Below, piece by piece: positions 8,466-17,251 of a DNA stretch of 64,000 nt. Numbering within the stretch: the first letter of the stretch is position 1; every line of letters begins with the position of its first letter. The stretch comes from Bacillus nitratireducens (lineage in GTDB: Bacteria; Bacillota; Bacilli; Bacillales; Bacillaceae_G): the NCBI RefSeq assembly GCF_001884135.1, contig NZ_MAOC01000077.1, positions 1-64,000 of the forward strand. Direction: 5' to 3'. The translations under genes were made by a program, and so were the position numbers. The notes under the pieces are model-generated. The model was given only the letters and a program-made list of their open reading frames with translations. It was not told the origin of the DNA and searched no databases.

Positions 8466-9637
8466 ACAAAGCAAAATTTGGTCCGATGCTTTTAGCATTG
8501 GCCCTTTTTGCTGTATTCTTACTTATTCCGACGCGCTTCCTACTTCCACTTTTAAGTGATGAGAAAGTAGAACAAGCTGCGACTTCTTTAAAAGAAGAAA
8601 AGATTCAAAGTATGATTTTACAGCAAAAGATGTTAGCAGATCCGAAATATATTCCGATGTACGGTTCATCGGAATTCGCACGTATGGATGCTTTCCATCC
8701 ATCAAATTATTTCAAAGTAAAGCCTGAAGGGTTCACACCATTCCTTCTTGGACGCGGCGGAACACAAGACCTTGTACACGTATTAAACTTTGCATCTACA
8801 ATGGATCAATTGAAAGACAAGAAAATGGTATTCGTTCTTTCTCCGCAATGGTTTGTGCCACAAGGTATTGATGAAACACACTTTGCACCTAACTTTTCAA
8901 AACAACAAGGCTATCACTTGCTTTTCAATGATGACTTAAAGCCTGAGATGAAAAAACAAATTGCAAAACGTTTACTAAACTTTGAGATCGTTAAGAAAGA
9001 AACTTTACTTAAAGTTTCGCTTGAAGGTATCGTTTATGATGATACAAAGCATAAAGTAAAAGCACTTGCTGCTAAACCTTTCGCTTATATTTATCGTAAC
9101 ATTTTAGATCGTAAAGATTTATTTACAGCAATGTTTGATATTAAACCGCATAAAGAAAAACTTGACCCTTCATTAAAACAAATGAACTGGGAAGAGGCTC
9201 GTAAACATGCAGATCAAACGGGCGCAGTAGAATCTGGATCGAACGAATATGGTATCGAAGATGATTACTTCAATAGCAAAATTAAGAAGAAATTAAAGCA
9301 ACGTGAAGGTTACTTAAAAAATGATGCTTATGACCAATCACCAGAGTATGAAGATTTACAAATTGTACTTGATTTATTAAAACAATCTGGTGCAAAACCA
9401 CTCTTCATTTCTGTTCCTGTAAAAGGTCCTTGGTATGATTACGCTGGCTTCCCGAAAGAAAAACGCGAATTATACTACAATAAAGTTCATGAACAAATTA
9501 AGAAAGCTGGCTACCCAATTGCTGACTTCTCAAATCATGAATATGATAAGTACTTCTTAAAAGATCATATGCACTTAGGTTGGAAGGGCTGGGTTTACAT
9601 CGACGAGGCCATCCAACAATTTTATAAAGCAAACTAA
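8462..9637 (+). CDS. dltD: DltD, D-alanyl transfer esterase-like protein
   Basis: The 391-residue protein has one N-terminal membrane anchor (about residues 8-30) and an extracellular SGNH/GDSL-like domain. The nucleophile is in YGSSEFAR (Ser at about 70) and the catalytic His lies in [10 protein letters not shown] near the C-terminus (about 365). DltD finishes D-alanine transfer to lipoteichoic acid on the outer face. It is the last gene of the operon, followed by a strong terminator shared with the convergent gene. Confidence 0.96.
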
Positions 9638-9641
9638 TGAA

Positions 9642-9672
9642 AAGACCGCTTGAATTATTCAAGTGGTCTTTT
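9642..9672 (+). terminator. Terminator of dltXABCD, overlapping the convergent gene end
   Basis: GACCGCTTGAA (9644-9654) pairs with TTCAAGTGGTC (9658-9668) and is followed by TTTTTC. The right arm encodes the last codons of the convergent gene, whose stop is at 9655. Confidence 0.85.
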
Positions 9673-10752
9673 TCTATATACATTTTGTAATTGTTCAATT
9701 ACGTTCTCCGCTTCATTCATGACACGTTTCACTACGTGCTGAGCTGGCTCTATTCGTGCTAATGATGATGCTTGTCCCGCCCAAAGCGACATGTACTCTT
9801 CCTTATTTTGCTTCGCTGCTTCTTGGCGTATTTTAGAAGTTAATACATTTTGTACTGGATACATTGGGAGCTCTTCTTCTTTTTCTTCATGTCTCTCTAT
9901 AAATTCATTACGAATACCCCGTGCATATTTCCCGGAAAACGCACGGGTTACAGTTGTACTCGTATCTGTACTTTGTAATACGGCCTCTTTATATGCATCA
10001 TGTGTAATACTTTCTTCACTCGTTAAAAAGGCTGATCCCATTTGAACAGCTTCTGCCCCTAACGCAAATGCCGCAACAAGCCCTTGCCCATTCATTACAC
10101 CACCTGCTGCAACAATCGGGATATGAGGTACCGCTGCTACTAATTGCGGAATTAGCGCAAACGTACCAATCATAGATTCACGCTCTTTCCCAATAAACGT
10201 CCCTCTATGCCCTCCTGCCTCGCTACCTTGCCCGACGATAATATCAACCCCTAACGCGGCAAGTACTTTCGCTTCTGCTACATGGGTAGCTGTTCCGATA
10301 ACTTTTATCCCTCTTTTTTTTAATTCATCTATTTCTTCTTTTTCTAATGTTTGAAATGCAAAACTAACGACCGGTACTTTTTCCTCTAATAATACTTGTA
10401 ATTGCGCTTTATAGCTTTTCGGCAGCTTTAGTACCTGCTCTCCCTCTATACCTAGTTCTCTATTCACCGCTTCCAGTAATACGTTCGCCTCTTTTACCTT
10501 TTCTTCTTCTATCTTTACCTCTTTTGTTACAAGTAAATTAACACCAAATGGTTTATCTGTTAACTCCCTTATCTTATAAATAGCTTCACGAATTTGTTCT
10601 GGGCTCATATAGCCAGCTCCAAGCGTACCTAACCCTCCGCCATTACTTACAGCGGCAACGAGATCTGGCGTTGTAATGGCACCTGCCATCCCCGCTTGTA
10701 TGATAGGATTTTTCACTTGTAATATTTCTGTAACTCGGCTTGTAAACATCAT
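9655..10752 (-). CDS. Nitronate monooxygenase / FabK-like flavin oxidoreductase
   Basis: This 365-residue TIM-barrel flavoprotein begins with the NxI-xAGMAG motif (about residues 16-24) and contains GGGLGTLGAGYMSPEQ, GSEAGGHRG with the conserved catalytic-region His, and IVAAGGVMNGQG...GAEAVQMGSAFL for FMN phosphate binding. The family includes nitronate monooxygenases and the enoyl-ACP reductase FabK; the GQGSEAGGH sequence fits either. I start it at ATG 10752 (or 10749), just after AGGAGGG, not at an upstream ATG that lacks a site. It stands alone and diverges from the LD-carboxypeptidase gene. Confidence 0.85.
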   Translation of the reverse strand: MMFTSRVTEILQVKNPIIQAGMAGAITTPDLVAAVSNGGGLGTLGAGYMSPEQIREAIYKIRELTDKPFGVNLLVTKEVKIEEEKVKEANVLLEAVNRELGIEGEQVLKLPKSYKAQLQVLLEEKVPVVSFAFQTLEKEEIDELKKRGIKVIGTATHVAEAKVLAALGVDIIVGQGSEAGGHRGTFIGKERESMIGTFALIPQLVAAVPHIPIVAAGGVMNGQGLVAAFALGAEAVQMGSAFLTSEESITHDAYKEAVLQSTDTSTTVTRAFSGKYARGIRNEFIERHEEKEEELPMYPVQNVLTSKIRQEAAKQNKEEYMSLWAGQASSLARIEPAQHVVKRVMNEAENVIEQLQNVYRKRPLE

Positions 10753-10861
10753 TTTCCCTCCTACTTTCCTTATACCTTCTTTATATGACATACTTTCCCC
10801 TTCTTTTACAAGGATTGAACCATCGCTACGCGAATATATTGAAAGAGAAGGAGGGAATACA

Positions 10862-11782
10862 ATGATTTATCCAAATGCATTAAAACAAGGTGACACTGTA
10901 ATGGTTATCGCTCCATCAGGCCCACCAACACCCGAAAATGTTTTAAAGGGCGTGAACGTATTAAAAGAGATGGGATTATCCGTAATAATTGGAAAGAGTG
11001 TTTATGGAAAATATGGATATTTAGCTGGAAGTGATCAAGTTCGTCTTGATGATATACATGAAGCATTTACAAATACTGAGGTCAAAGCCGTCTTTTGTGC
11101 ACGGGGTGGTTACGGAAGCGCTCGCCTTCTCCCTTACATTCAATATGAAATTATTCAACAGAATCCAAAGATTTTTTGGGGATATAGCGATATTACGGCT
11201 TTGCATACCGCCTTTTCACGTTATGCGGAGCTGGTTACTTTTCATGGTCCAATGATTGAAGAATTAGGCAAAGGTATAGATTCTCTCTCTTTATCTTCTT
11301 TCAATCAACTTTTCCATCCGTATTCATCTATCTTATATGCATCAGAATGTATCGTACCTAACTCTCCATGTACAGTTACAGGCACATTAGTTGGAGGGAA
11401 TTTAACTGTATTAACAAGTATAATTGGCTCGCCCTATGAGATAAATACGGCAAATAAACTTTTATTGCTTGAAGATATTGGTGAAGAACCATACCGCATT
11501 GACCGGATGTTAAATCAACTACTTTTATCTGGACAGTTTAATGAATGCAGTGGCGTTATTTTTACAAGTTGTCACGACTGCACCCCTTCTAAACCATCCC
11601 AATCATTGCAAACAATATTATATGAGTATTTCACACCATATAATATACCTGTGCTATTCGGTTTACCAATTGGACATATAAACCCAAATATCGGTATTCC
11701 CCTCGGAGCTACAGCAACAATAAATACAAATAACAAAACTGTTTCTATTTCTACTGGTATAGCCACTCCATGTTCAAATTAA
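10862..11782 (+). CDS. S66 family LD-carboxypeptidase (LdcA/MccF-like)
   Basis: The 306-residue protein has the S66 serine-peptidase signatures: IAPSGPP near the N-terminus, RGGYGSARLL, the nucleophile Ser109 in GYSDITALH, the Glu in LLLEDIGEEPYRIDR and the His in GLPIGH. S66 enzymes trim the terminal D-Ala from muropeptide tetrapeptides in the cytoplasm, or cleave microcin C-type compounds; recycling is the likelier role. No signal peptide is present. ATG 10862 follows GAAGGAGGG. Confidence 0.88.
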   Translation: MIYPNALKQGDTVMVIAPSGPPTPENVLKGVNVLKEMGLSVIIGKSVYGKYGYLAGSDQVRLDDIHEAFTNTEVKAVFCARGGYGSARLLPYIQYEIIQQNPKIFWGYSDITALHTAFSRYAELVTFHGPMIEELGKGIDSLSLSSFNQLFHPYSSILYASECIVPNSPCTVTGTLVGGNLTVLTSIIGSPYEINTANKLLLLEDIGEEPYRIDRMLNQLLLSGQFNECSGVIFTSCHDCTPSKPSQSLQTILYEYFTPYNIPVLFGLPIGHINPNIGIPLGATATINTNNKTVSISTGIATPCSN

Positions 11783-11812
11783 AAAGGAAAAGCTACTAAG
11801 CTTTTCCTTTTA
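11783..11812 (+). terminator. Bidirectional terminator between convergent genes
   Basis: AAAGGAAAAGCT pairs with AAGCTTTTCCTTT around a short loop, ending in TTTT. It serves the LD-carboxypeptidase gene and, on the other strand, the SseB-like gene whose stop overlaps it. Confidence 0.75.
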
Positions 11813-12208
11813 CTTATAATAATTAAAGATTCGTCCAGATGAGATATCTGCGATTTCTTCTGGAATAAATGTTTTACTCATATCTGTTCCAACATTTAAT
11901 ACAGCTGTCGCATCCTTCTCGATGCTACCAAATAATTCTTTTCCACGTATCGTAATAAGGGGTGTCCCTTCTGGCAACACATCTTTTACAAATTCCAATT
12001 GCGTAAAGAATGGAACGATCCATCTATCCTCTCCTTGGAAATGACGTAAACGAAGTGTCCCTTCTGTTGCTCCGTCCTCTGCTTCTAATGAACCAGCAAC
12101 ATAAAAATCAGTTGTTAAGAGCAATTCATAAAATTCCTTTTGCTTTTGTTTATCATCCCCTGCTAAAACGAGTACCTCTTCTATTTTTTTCACTGGAATT
12201 TTCTTCAT
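11810..12208 (-). CDS. SseB family protein
   Basis: This 132-residue cytoplasmic protein shows the SseB N-terminal-domain pattern: a helix, then FYVAGSLEAEDG, a strand pair with WIVPFFTQLEF, and GTPLITIRGKELF. SseB was named from enhanced serine sensitivity in E. coli, and its biochemical role is not established. ATG 12208 is preceded by AGGGGTG. It appears to be a single-gene unit. Confidence 0.7.
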   Translation of the reverse strand: MKKIPVKKIEEVLVLAGDDKQKQKEFYELLLTTDFYVAGSLEAEDGATEGTLRLRHFQGEDRWIVPFFTQLEFVKDVLPEGTPLITIRGKELFGSIEKDATAVLNVGTDMSKTFIPEEIADISSGRIFNYYK

Positions 12209-12295
12209 ATGATGACACCCCTATTTTCAAAATGATTATACTTAGATTATACGAAATATTCTTATTTTTTTCTACATAATTCCACAATTATTTTC

Positions 12296-12850
12296 TTAAA
12301 ATAATTTCAAAGCCTCTTCAGTCGTAACGATTTTAGCAAATTCATCATGTAAGTTTACAAGTGCCATATTGTGAATGTCCTCTGCACTATACTCTATCCC
12401 GTCCAGACCTTTACGATTGAATGTAGCCGTCGTATCGCTCACTACATACGTTGTAAATCCTAAATTACCTGCCATCCGTGTTGTAGTCTCCACACAATGA
12501 TTTGTTGTTAATCCTACAATCACTACAGTATTACATTTTTGCTCTCTTAATTGTTCTTCTAAATTTGTCCCAATGAACGCGCTATTAACGGATTTCCGGA
12601 TTATTATTTCATCTGGCATTGGTTGCACTTCTTCTTTAAAGTTTACCGTTTCCACATATTGATAAAACATCGACTGGACATTTTCTTTATTTACATGTTG
12701 AATATGAAAAACTGGCAGTTTCCTTTTTCTCCATTCCTCTAACAAACTTTTCATATTTTCTTCCGCAAAAAAATTATTCCCCGTGCCCCAGTACGGCGAG
12801 TTGAATGCTTCTTGTACATCAATGATTATAAGTGCTACTTGATTAAGCAT
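12296..12850 (-). CDS. Isochorismatase-family cysteine hydrolase
   Basis: The 184-residue protein shows the Asp-Lys-Cys triad of the family: Asp in IIDVQEAF (about residue 10), Lys in IIRKSVNSAF (about 85) and Cys in TTNHCVETTTRMA (about 118). Members hydrolyse isochorismate, nicotinamide or other small amides, so the substrate is open. It follows the AhpD-like gene by 13 bases behind AATAGGAGG, so the pair forms an operon next to a divergent Lrp-type regulator. Confidence 0.85.
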   Translation of the reverse strand: MLNQVALIIIDVQEAFNSPYWGTGNNFFAEENMKSLLEEWRKRKLPVFHIQHVNKENVQSMFYQYVETVNFKEEVQPMPDEIIIRKSVNSAFIGTNLEEQLREQKCNTVVIVGLTTNHCVETTTRMAGNLGFTTYVVSDTTATFNRKGLDGIEYSAEDIHNMALVNLHDEFAKIVTTEEALKLF

Positions 12851-12863
12851 ACTATCCTCCTAT

Positions 12864-13277
12864 TTAATTGGGCTGTAATTGAAACAGAAAACCAAGTTGC
12901 TGCGACGCAGTAATAAAACAAATATACGCGCAAAGCTCTACAATTTCTTTTTCCGTCCAATATTGTTTTAAGACATGAAACATATTATCATCTATCGCCT
13001 TTCGATCATGAACAAATGTATGCGCAAAAGTAACTGCTACACTCATTTCTTCTACCTTTTGCATATCATCAGGTCTTCCCTTTGCCATACAGTACGGACA
13101 TTCATTCCCATACGCTAATGTTCGTCTCACTTGCTCCTTCAACTCTGCTGAAAGAGTTCCTTTATTGTACATTGTATCCTCTAACTCACTCCACGAATGT
13201 AATATATCCGGATTATGACCTAATAACTTTTGAAACTTTGTATCTCCTACATTTGATAATGAAATCCTCTCCATCAT
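12864..13277 (-). CDS. Carboxymuconolactone decarboxylase / AhpD-like protein
   Basis: The 137-residue product has the helical AhpD/CMD pattern with a CPYCMAKG redox motif (near residue 61) preceded by the conserved VRRTLAYGNE helix. Such CxxC proteins act as thiol-dependent peroxidase partners or unassigned decarboxylases. I start it at ATG 13277, which follows AGGAGGGGA; the longer frame upstream lacks a site. It is the first gene of a two-gene operon with the isochorismatase-like hydrolase and diverges from the Lrp-type gene. Confidence 0.8.
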   Translation of the reverse strand: MMERISLSNVGDTKFQKLLGHNPDILHSWSELEDTMYNKGTLSAELKEQVRRTLAYGNECPYCMAKGRPDDMQKVEEMSVAVTFAHTFVHDRKAIDDNMFHVLKQYWTEKEIVELCAYICFITASQQLGFLFQLQPN

Positions 13278-13400
13278 TTCCCCTCCTATTTCCTTCTGTT
13301 TTATTGTAAAATAAATAAAGTTCACTTTACATTTCATATGAATCTTAATTTATATTTTTCCTTTACAAAAAATATCATTTTACTGGAGGTTTATTTACAA

Positions 13401-13853
13401 ATGCAACTAGACCGTGTTGATCGAAAAATTTTAAATGAATTATATAATGATAGTCGTCTTTCCATGCGCGAATTAGCAAAGCGAGTAAACTTATCCGCTC
13501 CGTCTACCACAGAACGTGTTCGTAAACTCGAAAGTGAAGGCGTTATTCAAAAATATACAATCGATATCGATTATAAGAAAGCAGGACTTGTTTTAGACTG
13601 TATTTTAGAAATCACTTTAAAAAATGGTGATACAACACGTATGCAACAGTTTATTCAGTCTTATCCATCTGCAAGTTTTTGTTACCGAGTAACAGGAAGC
13701 TTATGCTATATTGTAAAAATTTCTGTTCCTTCACTCGTAGAACTTGAAGAATTTATTAATGATGTTTCTTCATATGCAACGACAGTTTCTCATATCGTAT
13801 TATCAGAAGTAGCTCTTACTCCGGACATTGAACATATCTTCCCAGAAGATTAA
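13401..13853 (+). CDS. Lrp/AsnC family transcriptional regulator
   Basis: The 150-residue protein has an N-terminal helix-turn-helix (LDRVDRKILNELYNDSR through the recognition helix LSAPSTTERVRKLE, residues 3-45) and a C-terminal RAM ligand-binding domain. Such proteins form octamer-type assemblies that sense amino acids. ATG 13401 follows CTGGAGGT. Its divergent position makes the neighbouring AhpD-isochorismatase operon a candidate target, an inference from layout only. Confidence 0.88.
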   Translation: MQLDRVDRKILNELYNDSRLSMRELAKRVNLSAPSTTERVRKLESEGVIQKYTIDIDYKKAGLVLDCILEITLKNGDTTRMQQFIQSYPSASFCYRVTGSLCYIVKISVPSLVELEEFINDVSSYATTVSHIVLSEVALTPDIEHIFPED

Positions 13854-13953
13854 TTTATTTTTATTCATAAAATATTGAAAAACCCCTTACAATAAGAATA
13901 AAAATAATATATTATGTATTAAAATACATAAAGTTCGAGAAAGGGGCTTTACA

Positions 13954-14136
13954 TTGAAAATCTGGTTTTATGAAAAAACGGCACAATTAGATGACTTGCT
14001 TGGTATTTGGGACAATGTTCCGACCATCCCTCGAATTGGTGAAAAAGTTGAACTTCTAAAAACAGTTCGGATCGTTACAGATATTAAATATGTAAAGAAC
14101 GGTAATAATTTTCGTGTAGAGATTATTACAAATTAA
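13954..14136 (+). CDS. Small conserved-looking protein (60 aa), unknown function
   Basis: TTG 13954 is preceded by GAGAAAGGGG at about seven bases. The 60-residue product is predicted to be beta-rich (alternating WFYEK, IGEKVELL, VRIVTDIKYV, FRVEIIT). No transmembrane segment. It has its own strong terminator, which supports it as a real gene. Family not recognised. Confidence 0.6.
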   Translation: MKIWFYEKTAQLDDLLGIWDNVPTIPRIGEKVELLKTVRIVTDIKYVKNGNNFRVEIITN

Positions 14137-14163
14137 AAAGTAGCTCTTTAGGAGCTACTTTTT
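14136..14163 (+). terminator. Bidirectional terminator
   Basis: AAAAGTAGCTC (14136-14146) pairs with GAGCTACTTTT (14152-14162). It lies between the convergent 60-aa gene and the CPBP protease gene. Confidence 0.85.
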
Positions 14164-14165
14164 AA

Positions 14166-15179
14166 TTATCTATTATACGCTTTCTTTATAACAATTTTAT
14201 CTTCTTCTACAGAAACTGTTACATAATCATTTTCTTCTAACCGAAGCTTATTTACAGCTTCATCAGGCAGTTCTACAGCCATCAATCTATCTGTTACTAT
14301 CACTTGGCTATATATTTCATTTTCTTCTGATGTATTCTCTACTTTTTCTTCATTTATGAAACGAAGCGGTGGCACACCTACTTCTTTTACCGTACGCCAT
14401 TGTTTCCAAATGTAAGGGATTAACCAAAGTAATCCAACAATCACAAGTCCAATGCCAATCCATAAATTACTTTGTGCCTGCAATTCCGCAATTGAGATTG
14501 TGTCACTTCCATCTCCACTTGCCAATTGCATACTCGTTGCAATCAAATTATTTAAAGCATGCACAGCAATATTCGTCCATATACTTCTTGTCTTTATGTA
14601 TAGAAGGCACATAATAACACCGAACATGAAAGCACCGATAACATCAAAATGTCCTAGTCCAAAAATAAGAGAGGATATAATAACCGCTCGTTTAATCCCC
14701 CATTTGTATGCCATTCGTTGTAAGAAAAACCCTCTAAAAATAACCTCTTCCATTATTGGGGCTAATACACATGCTGAAATGAAAGTAAATATAGTCATAT
14801 ATATGTTACTCGTATTAATTACATTTCCATCTTCTAACATAGTAACTAAGAAATTAGGTACAGTATGTGCTAAAATATAAAATTGAATTTGGGATATACC
14901 GACTGAAAAAATCATTCCCATTATCGTTGCTAATACAATTAACCCCCAATGTAAACGTCCCGGTTTATCAAAAAAACTTTTAAAAACAACATTATTTTTA
15001 CTTGTTTTTAAATATAGCCACAATAGTGGAAATACGAAAAATATTGATATTTGTGACATGAACTCTATCGTATTGTCAGAAACACCAGATAAACTTAATG
15101 GAATCATTGTTAGGAACATCCCTATAATCATCCATCCAAAAAAACTACGTAACCTTATACGTGAAAATGCATATTGCAT
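14166..15179 (-). CDS. CPBP intramembrane protease fused to an AbrB-like domain
   Basis: The 337-residue protein has seven to eight hydrophobic segments over residues 1-265. CPBP/Abi signatures are APIMEEVIFRGFF (Glu-Glu...Arg, about 140-155), FGLGHFDVIGAF and HALNNLIA, which form the glutamate/histidine active site of Rce1-type proteases. After a charged linker, residues about 295-337 (VTDRLMAVELPDEAVNKL, then LEENDYVTVSVEEDKIVIKK) look like a SpoVT/AbrB swapped-hairpin domain. Start ATG 15179 follows GGAGGTG; a longer frame overlaps this site. Such proteases process prenylated peptides, bacteriocins or anti-sigma factors; the substrate is unknown. Confidence 0.8.
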   Translation of the reverse strand: MQYAFSRIRLRSFFGWMIIGMFLTMIPLSLSGVSDNTIEFMSQISIFFVFPLLWLYLKTSKNNVVFKSFFDKPGRLHWGLIVLATIMGMIFSVGISQIQFYILAHTVPNFLVTMLEDGNVINTSNIYMTIFTFISACVLAPIMEEVIFRGFFLQRMAYKWGIKRAVIISSLIFGLGHFDVIGAFMFGVIMCLLYIKTRSIWTNIAVHALNNLIATSMQLASGDGSDTISIAELQAQSNLWIGIGLVIVGLLWLIPYIWKQWRTVKEVGVPPLRFINEEKVENTSEENEIYSQVIVTDRLMAVELPDEAVNKLRLEENDYVTVSVEEDKIVIKKAYNR

Positions 15180-15205
15180 ATTAAACACCTCCAACGATAG
15201 TAAAA

Positions 15206-15364
15206 ATAAAGTGAAACTTTAATCAGTAGGGGTGTTCTTCATCTCCCACTGATTATCAGCCCTCACCAATCGGGCTTTTACGAGCAGTTGATCCCCCACC
15301 TAACTTCTTTTCTTTCGCTGAATTTTGAGGTGAGGATCTTACTGCCCACAAATAGCGGGATAAA
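15206..15364 (+). repeat. bcr1-like repeat, full-length copy (A)
   Basis: A 149-base unit beginning GTGAAACTTTAATCAGT and ending AAATAGCGGG is bracketed by ATAAA direct repeats (15206-15210 and 15360-15364). Internal arms can form hairpins (AATCAGT...ACTGATT; GCCC...GGGC). The same unit recurs at several places in this window in both orientations. Layout and TTTAT-type flanks fit bcr1 of the B. cereus group, a MITE-like repeat known from earlier genome work. Confidence 0.85.
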
Positions 15365-15524
15365 TGGTCGGATAACTAAATTATAATATGAATATAGTTG
15401 AAAATCTTCCTATTTTTCTCAAATGTTTTCAAACAACATATCTCTTAAAATATATAGTACATTTTATTTAAAATACCGTATTACTGTTCTTCCAGTTGAA
15501 ATCTAGGAGAACGTTATGTAATAA

Positions 15525-15553
15525 AAATCCCCGTTTTTACAAGCGGGGATTTC
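15525..15553 (-). terminator. Terminator of the GntR-ABC operon
   Basis: AAATCCCCG (15525-15533 side) pairs with CGGGGATTT (15544-15552). On the minus strand the stem is followed by TTTATTAC just after the last gene. Confidence 0.8.
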
Positions 15554-15558
15554 TTTTA

Positions 15559-16335
15559 TTATAATACGTCACGTTTTTGGAATAATACACTTGATGCTAC
15601 AAGTAATACAGCAAAGTATGCAACTACAAGTAATAATGAGGTTGTAAACGTAAATTCTGTAAATGGTGGTTCTGCTCCGCCACTTACTAATTTATTGCTA
15701 TCGTAAACACTTAAATTCAAATGGAAAAACACTACAAATTTTGCTACACCTTTTGCAAACATCATCAGTACCATATTAATTGGTCCTTGTAAAAAGAAGA
15801 GGAACATCGTAATAATCAATGGTAATACAGACTTTCTAAATACGTTTGCTAAGAAAAATGCAAGCGTCGCAAAGAAGAACGGTGAAAGTACTTGATATAA
15901 AGTAGATTTCATTACGATTCCTAACGTTAATTCTGTTTTACTACCATCCTTTACAATTCCGCCAATAATCATTGCAATTAACGTGCTAGCAAATATGATA
16001 AATACTATAGTAAGTAACACTGTAATATATTTAGAGAATAAAACGGTAATTCTTTTTCTTGGACGGATTAATAACTGCTTAATTGTACCTTTTTGGAACT
16101 CATCAGTAATCATACGTGAAGCAATCGTAATTCCAAAAATTGTTGCAAATAAAGTAATTAAACCAATCTCTGAACTTGCAAAATCTAAATATGATCCTTT
16201 AAATTCACTTCCGTCTCCCCACTTCAGCATCGCTAAAACTCCCAAAATCTCCAATACTGCAATGGCACCAATTAAAATATACATACCTTTTTTCGCATGC
16301 AACTTTAAAAATTCATTTTGAATTAATTTAAACAT
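15559..16335 (-). CDS. ABC-2 type transporter permease
   Basis: The 258-residue product has six predicted transmembrane helices and the ABC-2 layout, with a basic N-terminus (NEFLKLHAKKGMY) and the conserved FQKGTIKQLLIRPRKR cytoplasmic segment (about residues 93-108). It would pair with the ATPase encoded immediately upstream, whose stop shares a base with this start. Export or self-protection roles are common for such two-part systems, but the substrate is unknown. Last gene of the five-gene GntR operon. Confidence 0.85.
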   Translation of the reverse strand: MFKLIQNEFLKLHAKKGMYILIGAIAVLEILGVLAMLKWGDGSEFKGSYLDFASSEIGLITLFATIFGITIASRMITDEFQKGTIKQLLIRPRKRITVLFSKYITVLLTIVFIIFASTLIAMIIGGIVKDGSKTELTLGIVMKSTLYQVLSPFFFATLAFFLANVFRKSVLPLIITMFLFFLQGPINMVLMMFAKGVAKFVVFFHLNLSVYDSNKLVSGGAEPPFTEFTFTTSLLLVVAYFAVLLVASSVLFQKRDVL

Positions 16336-17237
16336 TACGCTTTCACTCCCCCTGTAATTGCTAAGAACTCATCCTCTAATGTTTTATTTTGAACGGTAAC
16401 TCCGTATACAAGCACATCGTCATTCACAAGTTTCTTTACAAGTTGTGGAATTTCTTCTTTCGTTACAGATACTGCAATTACATTTCCTTTTGCCTTACCT
16501 TTAATGATTTCATTTGCTTTCTGTACTTGATCTACTTCAAACGCTACAACTACTTTCTCATCATGTTTCGCTTGTTCATGTAAGTTGTACTCTTGTACAA
16601 ACTCACCCTGCTTAATAATAACGACGCGATCACACATTAATTCAATTTCACTTAATAAGTGACTTGATACGATTACGGCAATATTCTCTTCTTTCGCTAA
16701 ACGTTGTAAATAATCACGAATTTGACGAATACCAGCTGGATCTAATCCATTTGTCGGCTCATCTAAAATTAAGATTTTCGGCTGATGAAGTAATGCCTGT
16801 GCAATTCCTAAACGTTGTTTCATACCAAGTGAATATGTTTTCACCTTTTTATGAATCGCATGCTCTAAGTCAACAAGCTTTACAATTTCAGCAATGCGCT
16901 CTTTACTAATTGGTGTAATTGCCATGTTTGCAAAATGCTTTAAGTTTTGCATTCCAGTCATATAATCATATAGCTCGGGATTTTCTACAATTGCTCCAAT
17001 TTGCTCTAACGCCTTTTCACGCTCCGTACGAATGCTATGACCACAAATTGTAATATCGCCTTCTGTCATAGAAATAAGACCTGTCATCATACGAATTGTC
17101 GTCGTCTTACCACTACCGTTCGGTCCAAGGAACCCGTATACTTCTCCTTCTCGAACCTCAAACGATAGGCCGCGAATGATTTCTGCCTTACCAATCTTTT
17201 TTCGAACATTTTCTAATTTCACTACTACGTTTCCCAA
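16335..17237 (-). CDS. ABC transporter ATP-binding protein (BcrA/Nat-like)
   Basis: This 300-residue ATPase has Walker A GPNGSGKTT (about 38-46), signature YSLGMKQRL (about 137-145), Walker B ILILDEPTNGLDP and the switch His in SSHLLSEIE. The C-terminal 80 residues form an accessory domain as in bacitracin-type (BcrA) ATPases. It couples to the ABC-2 permease directly downstream. ATG 17237 follows AAAGGAGG. Confidence 0.9.
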   Translation of the reverse strand: MGNVVVKLENVRKKIGKAEIIRGLSFEVREGEVYGFLGPNGSGKTTTIRMMTGLISMTEGDITICGHSIRTEREKALEQIGAIVENPELYDYMTGMQNLKHFANMAITPISKERIAEIVKLVDLEHAIHKKVKTYSLGMKQRLGIAQALLHQPKILILDEPTNGLDPAGIRQIRDYLQRLAKEENIAVIVSSHLLSEIELMCDRVVIIKQGEFVQEYNLHEQAKHDEKVVVAFEVDQVQKANEIIKGKAKGNVIAVSVTKEEIPQLVKKLVNDDVLVYGVTVQNKTLEDEFLAITGGVKA

Positions 17238-17251
17238 TGCTGATTCCTCCT

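Noticed and set aside
14452-14880. 142-codon plus-strand frame
   Set aside because: It is the antisense shadow of the CPBP protease gene and has no ribosome binding site.
15983-16321. 112-codon plus-strand frame
   Set aside because: Antisense to the ABC-2 permease gene, with no translational signals.
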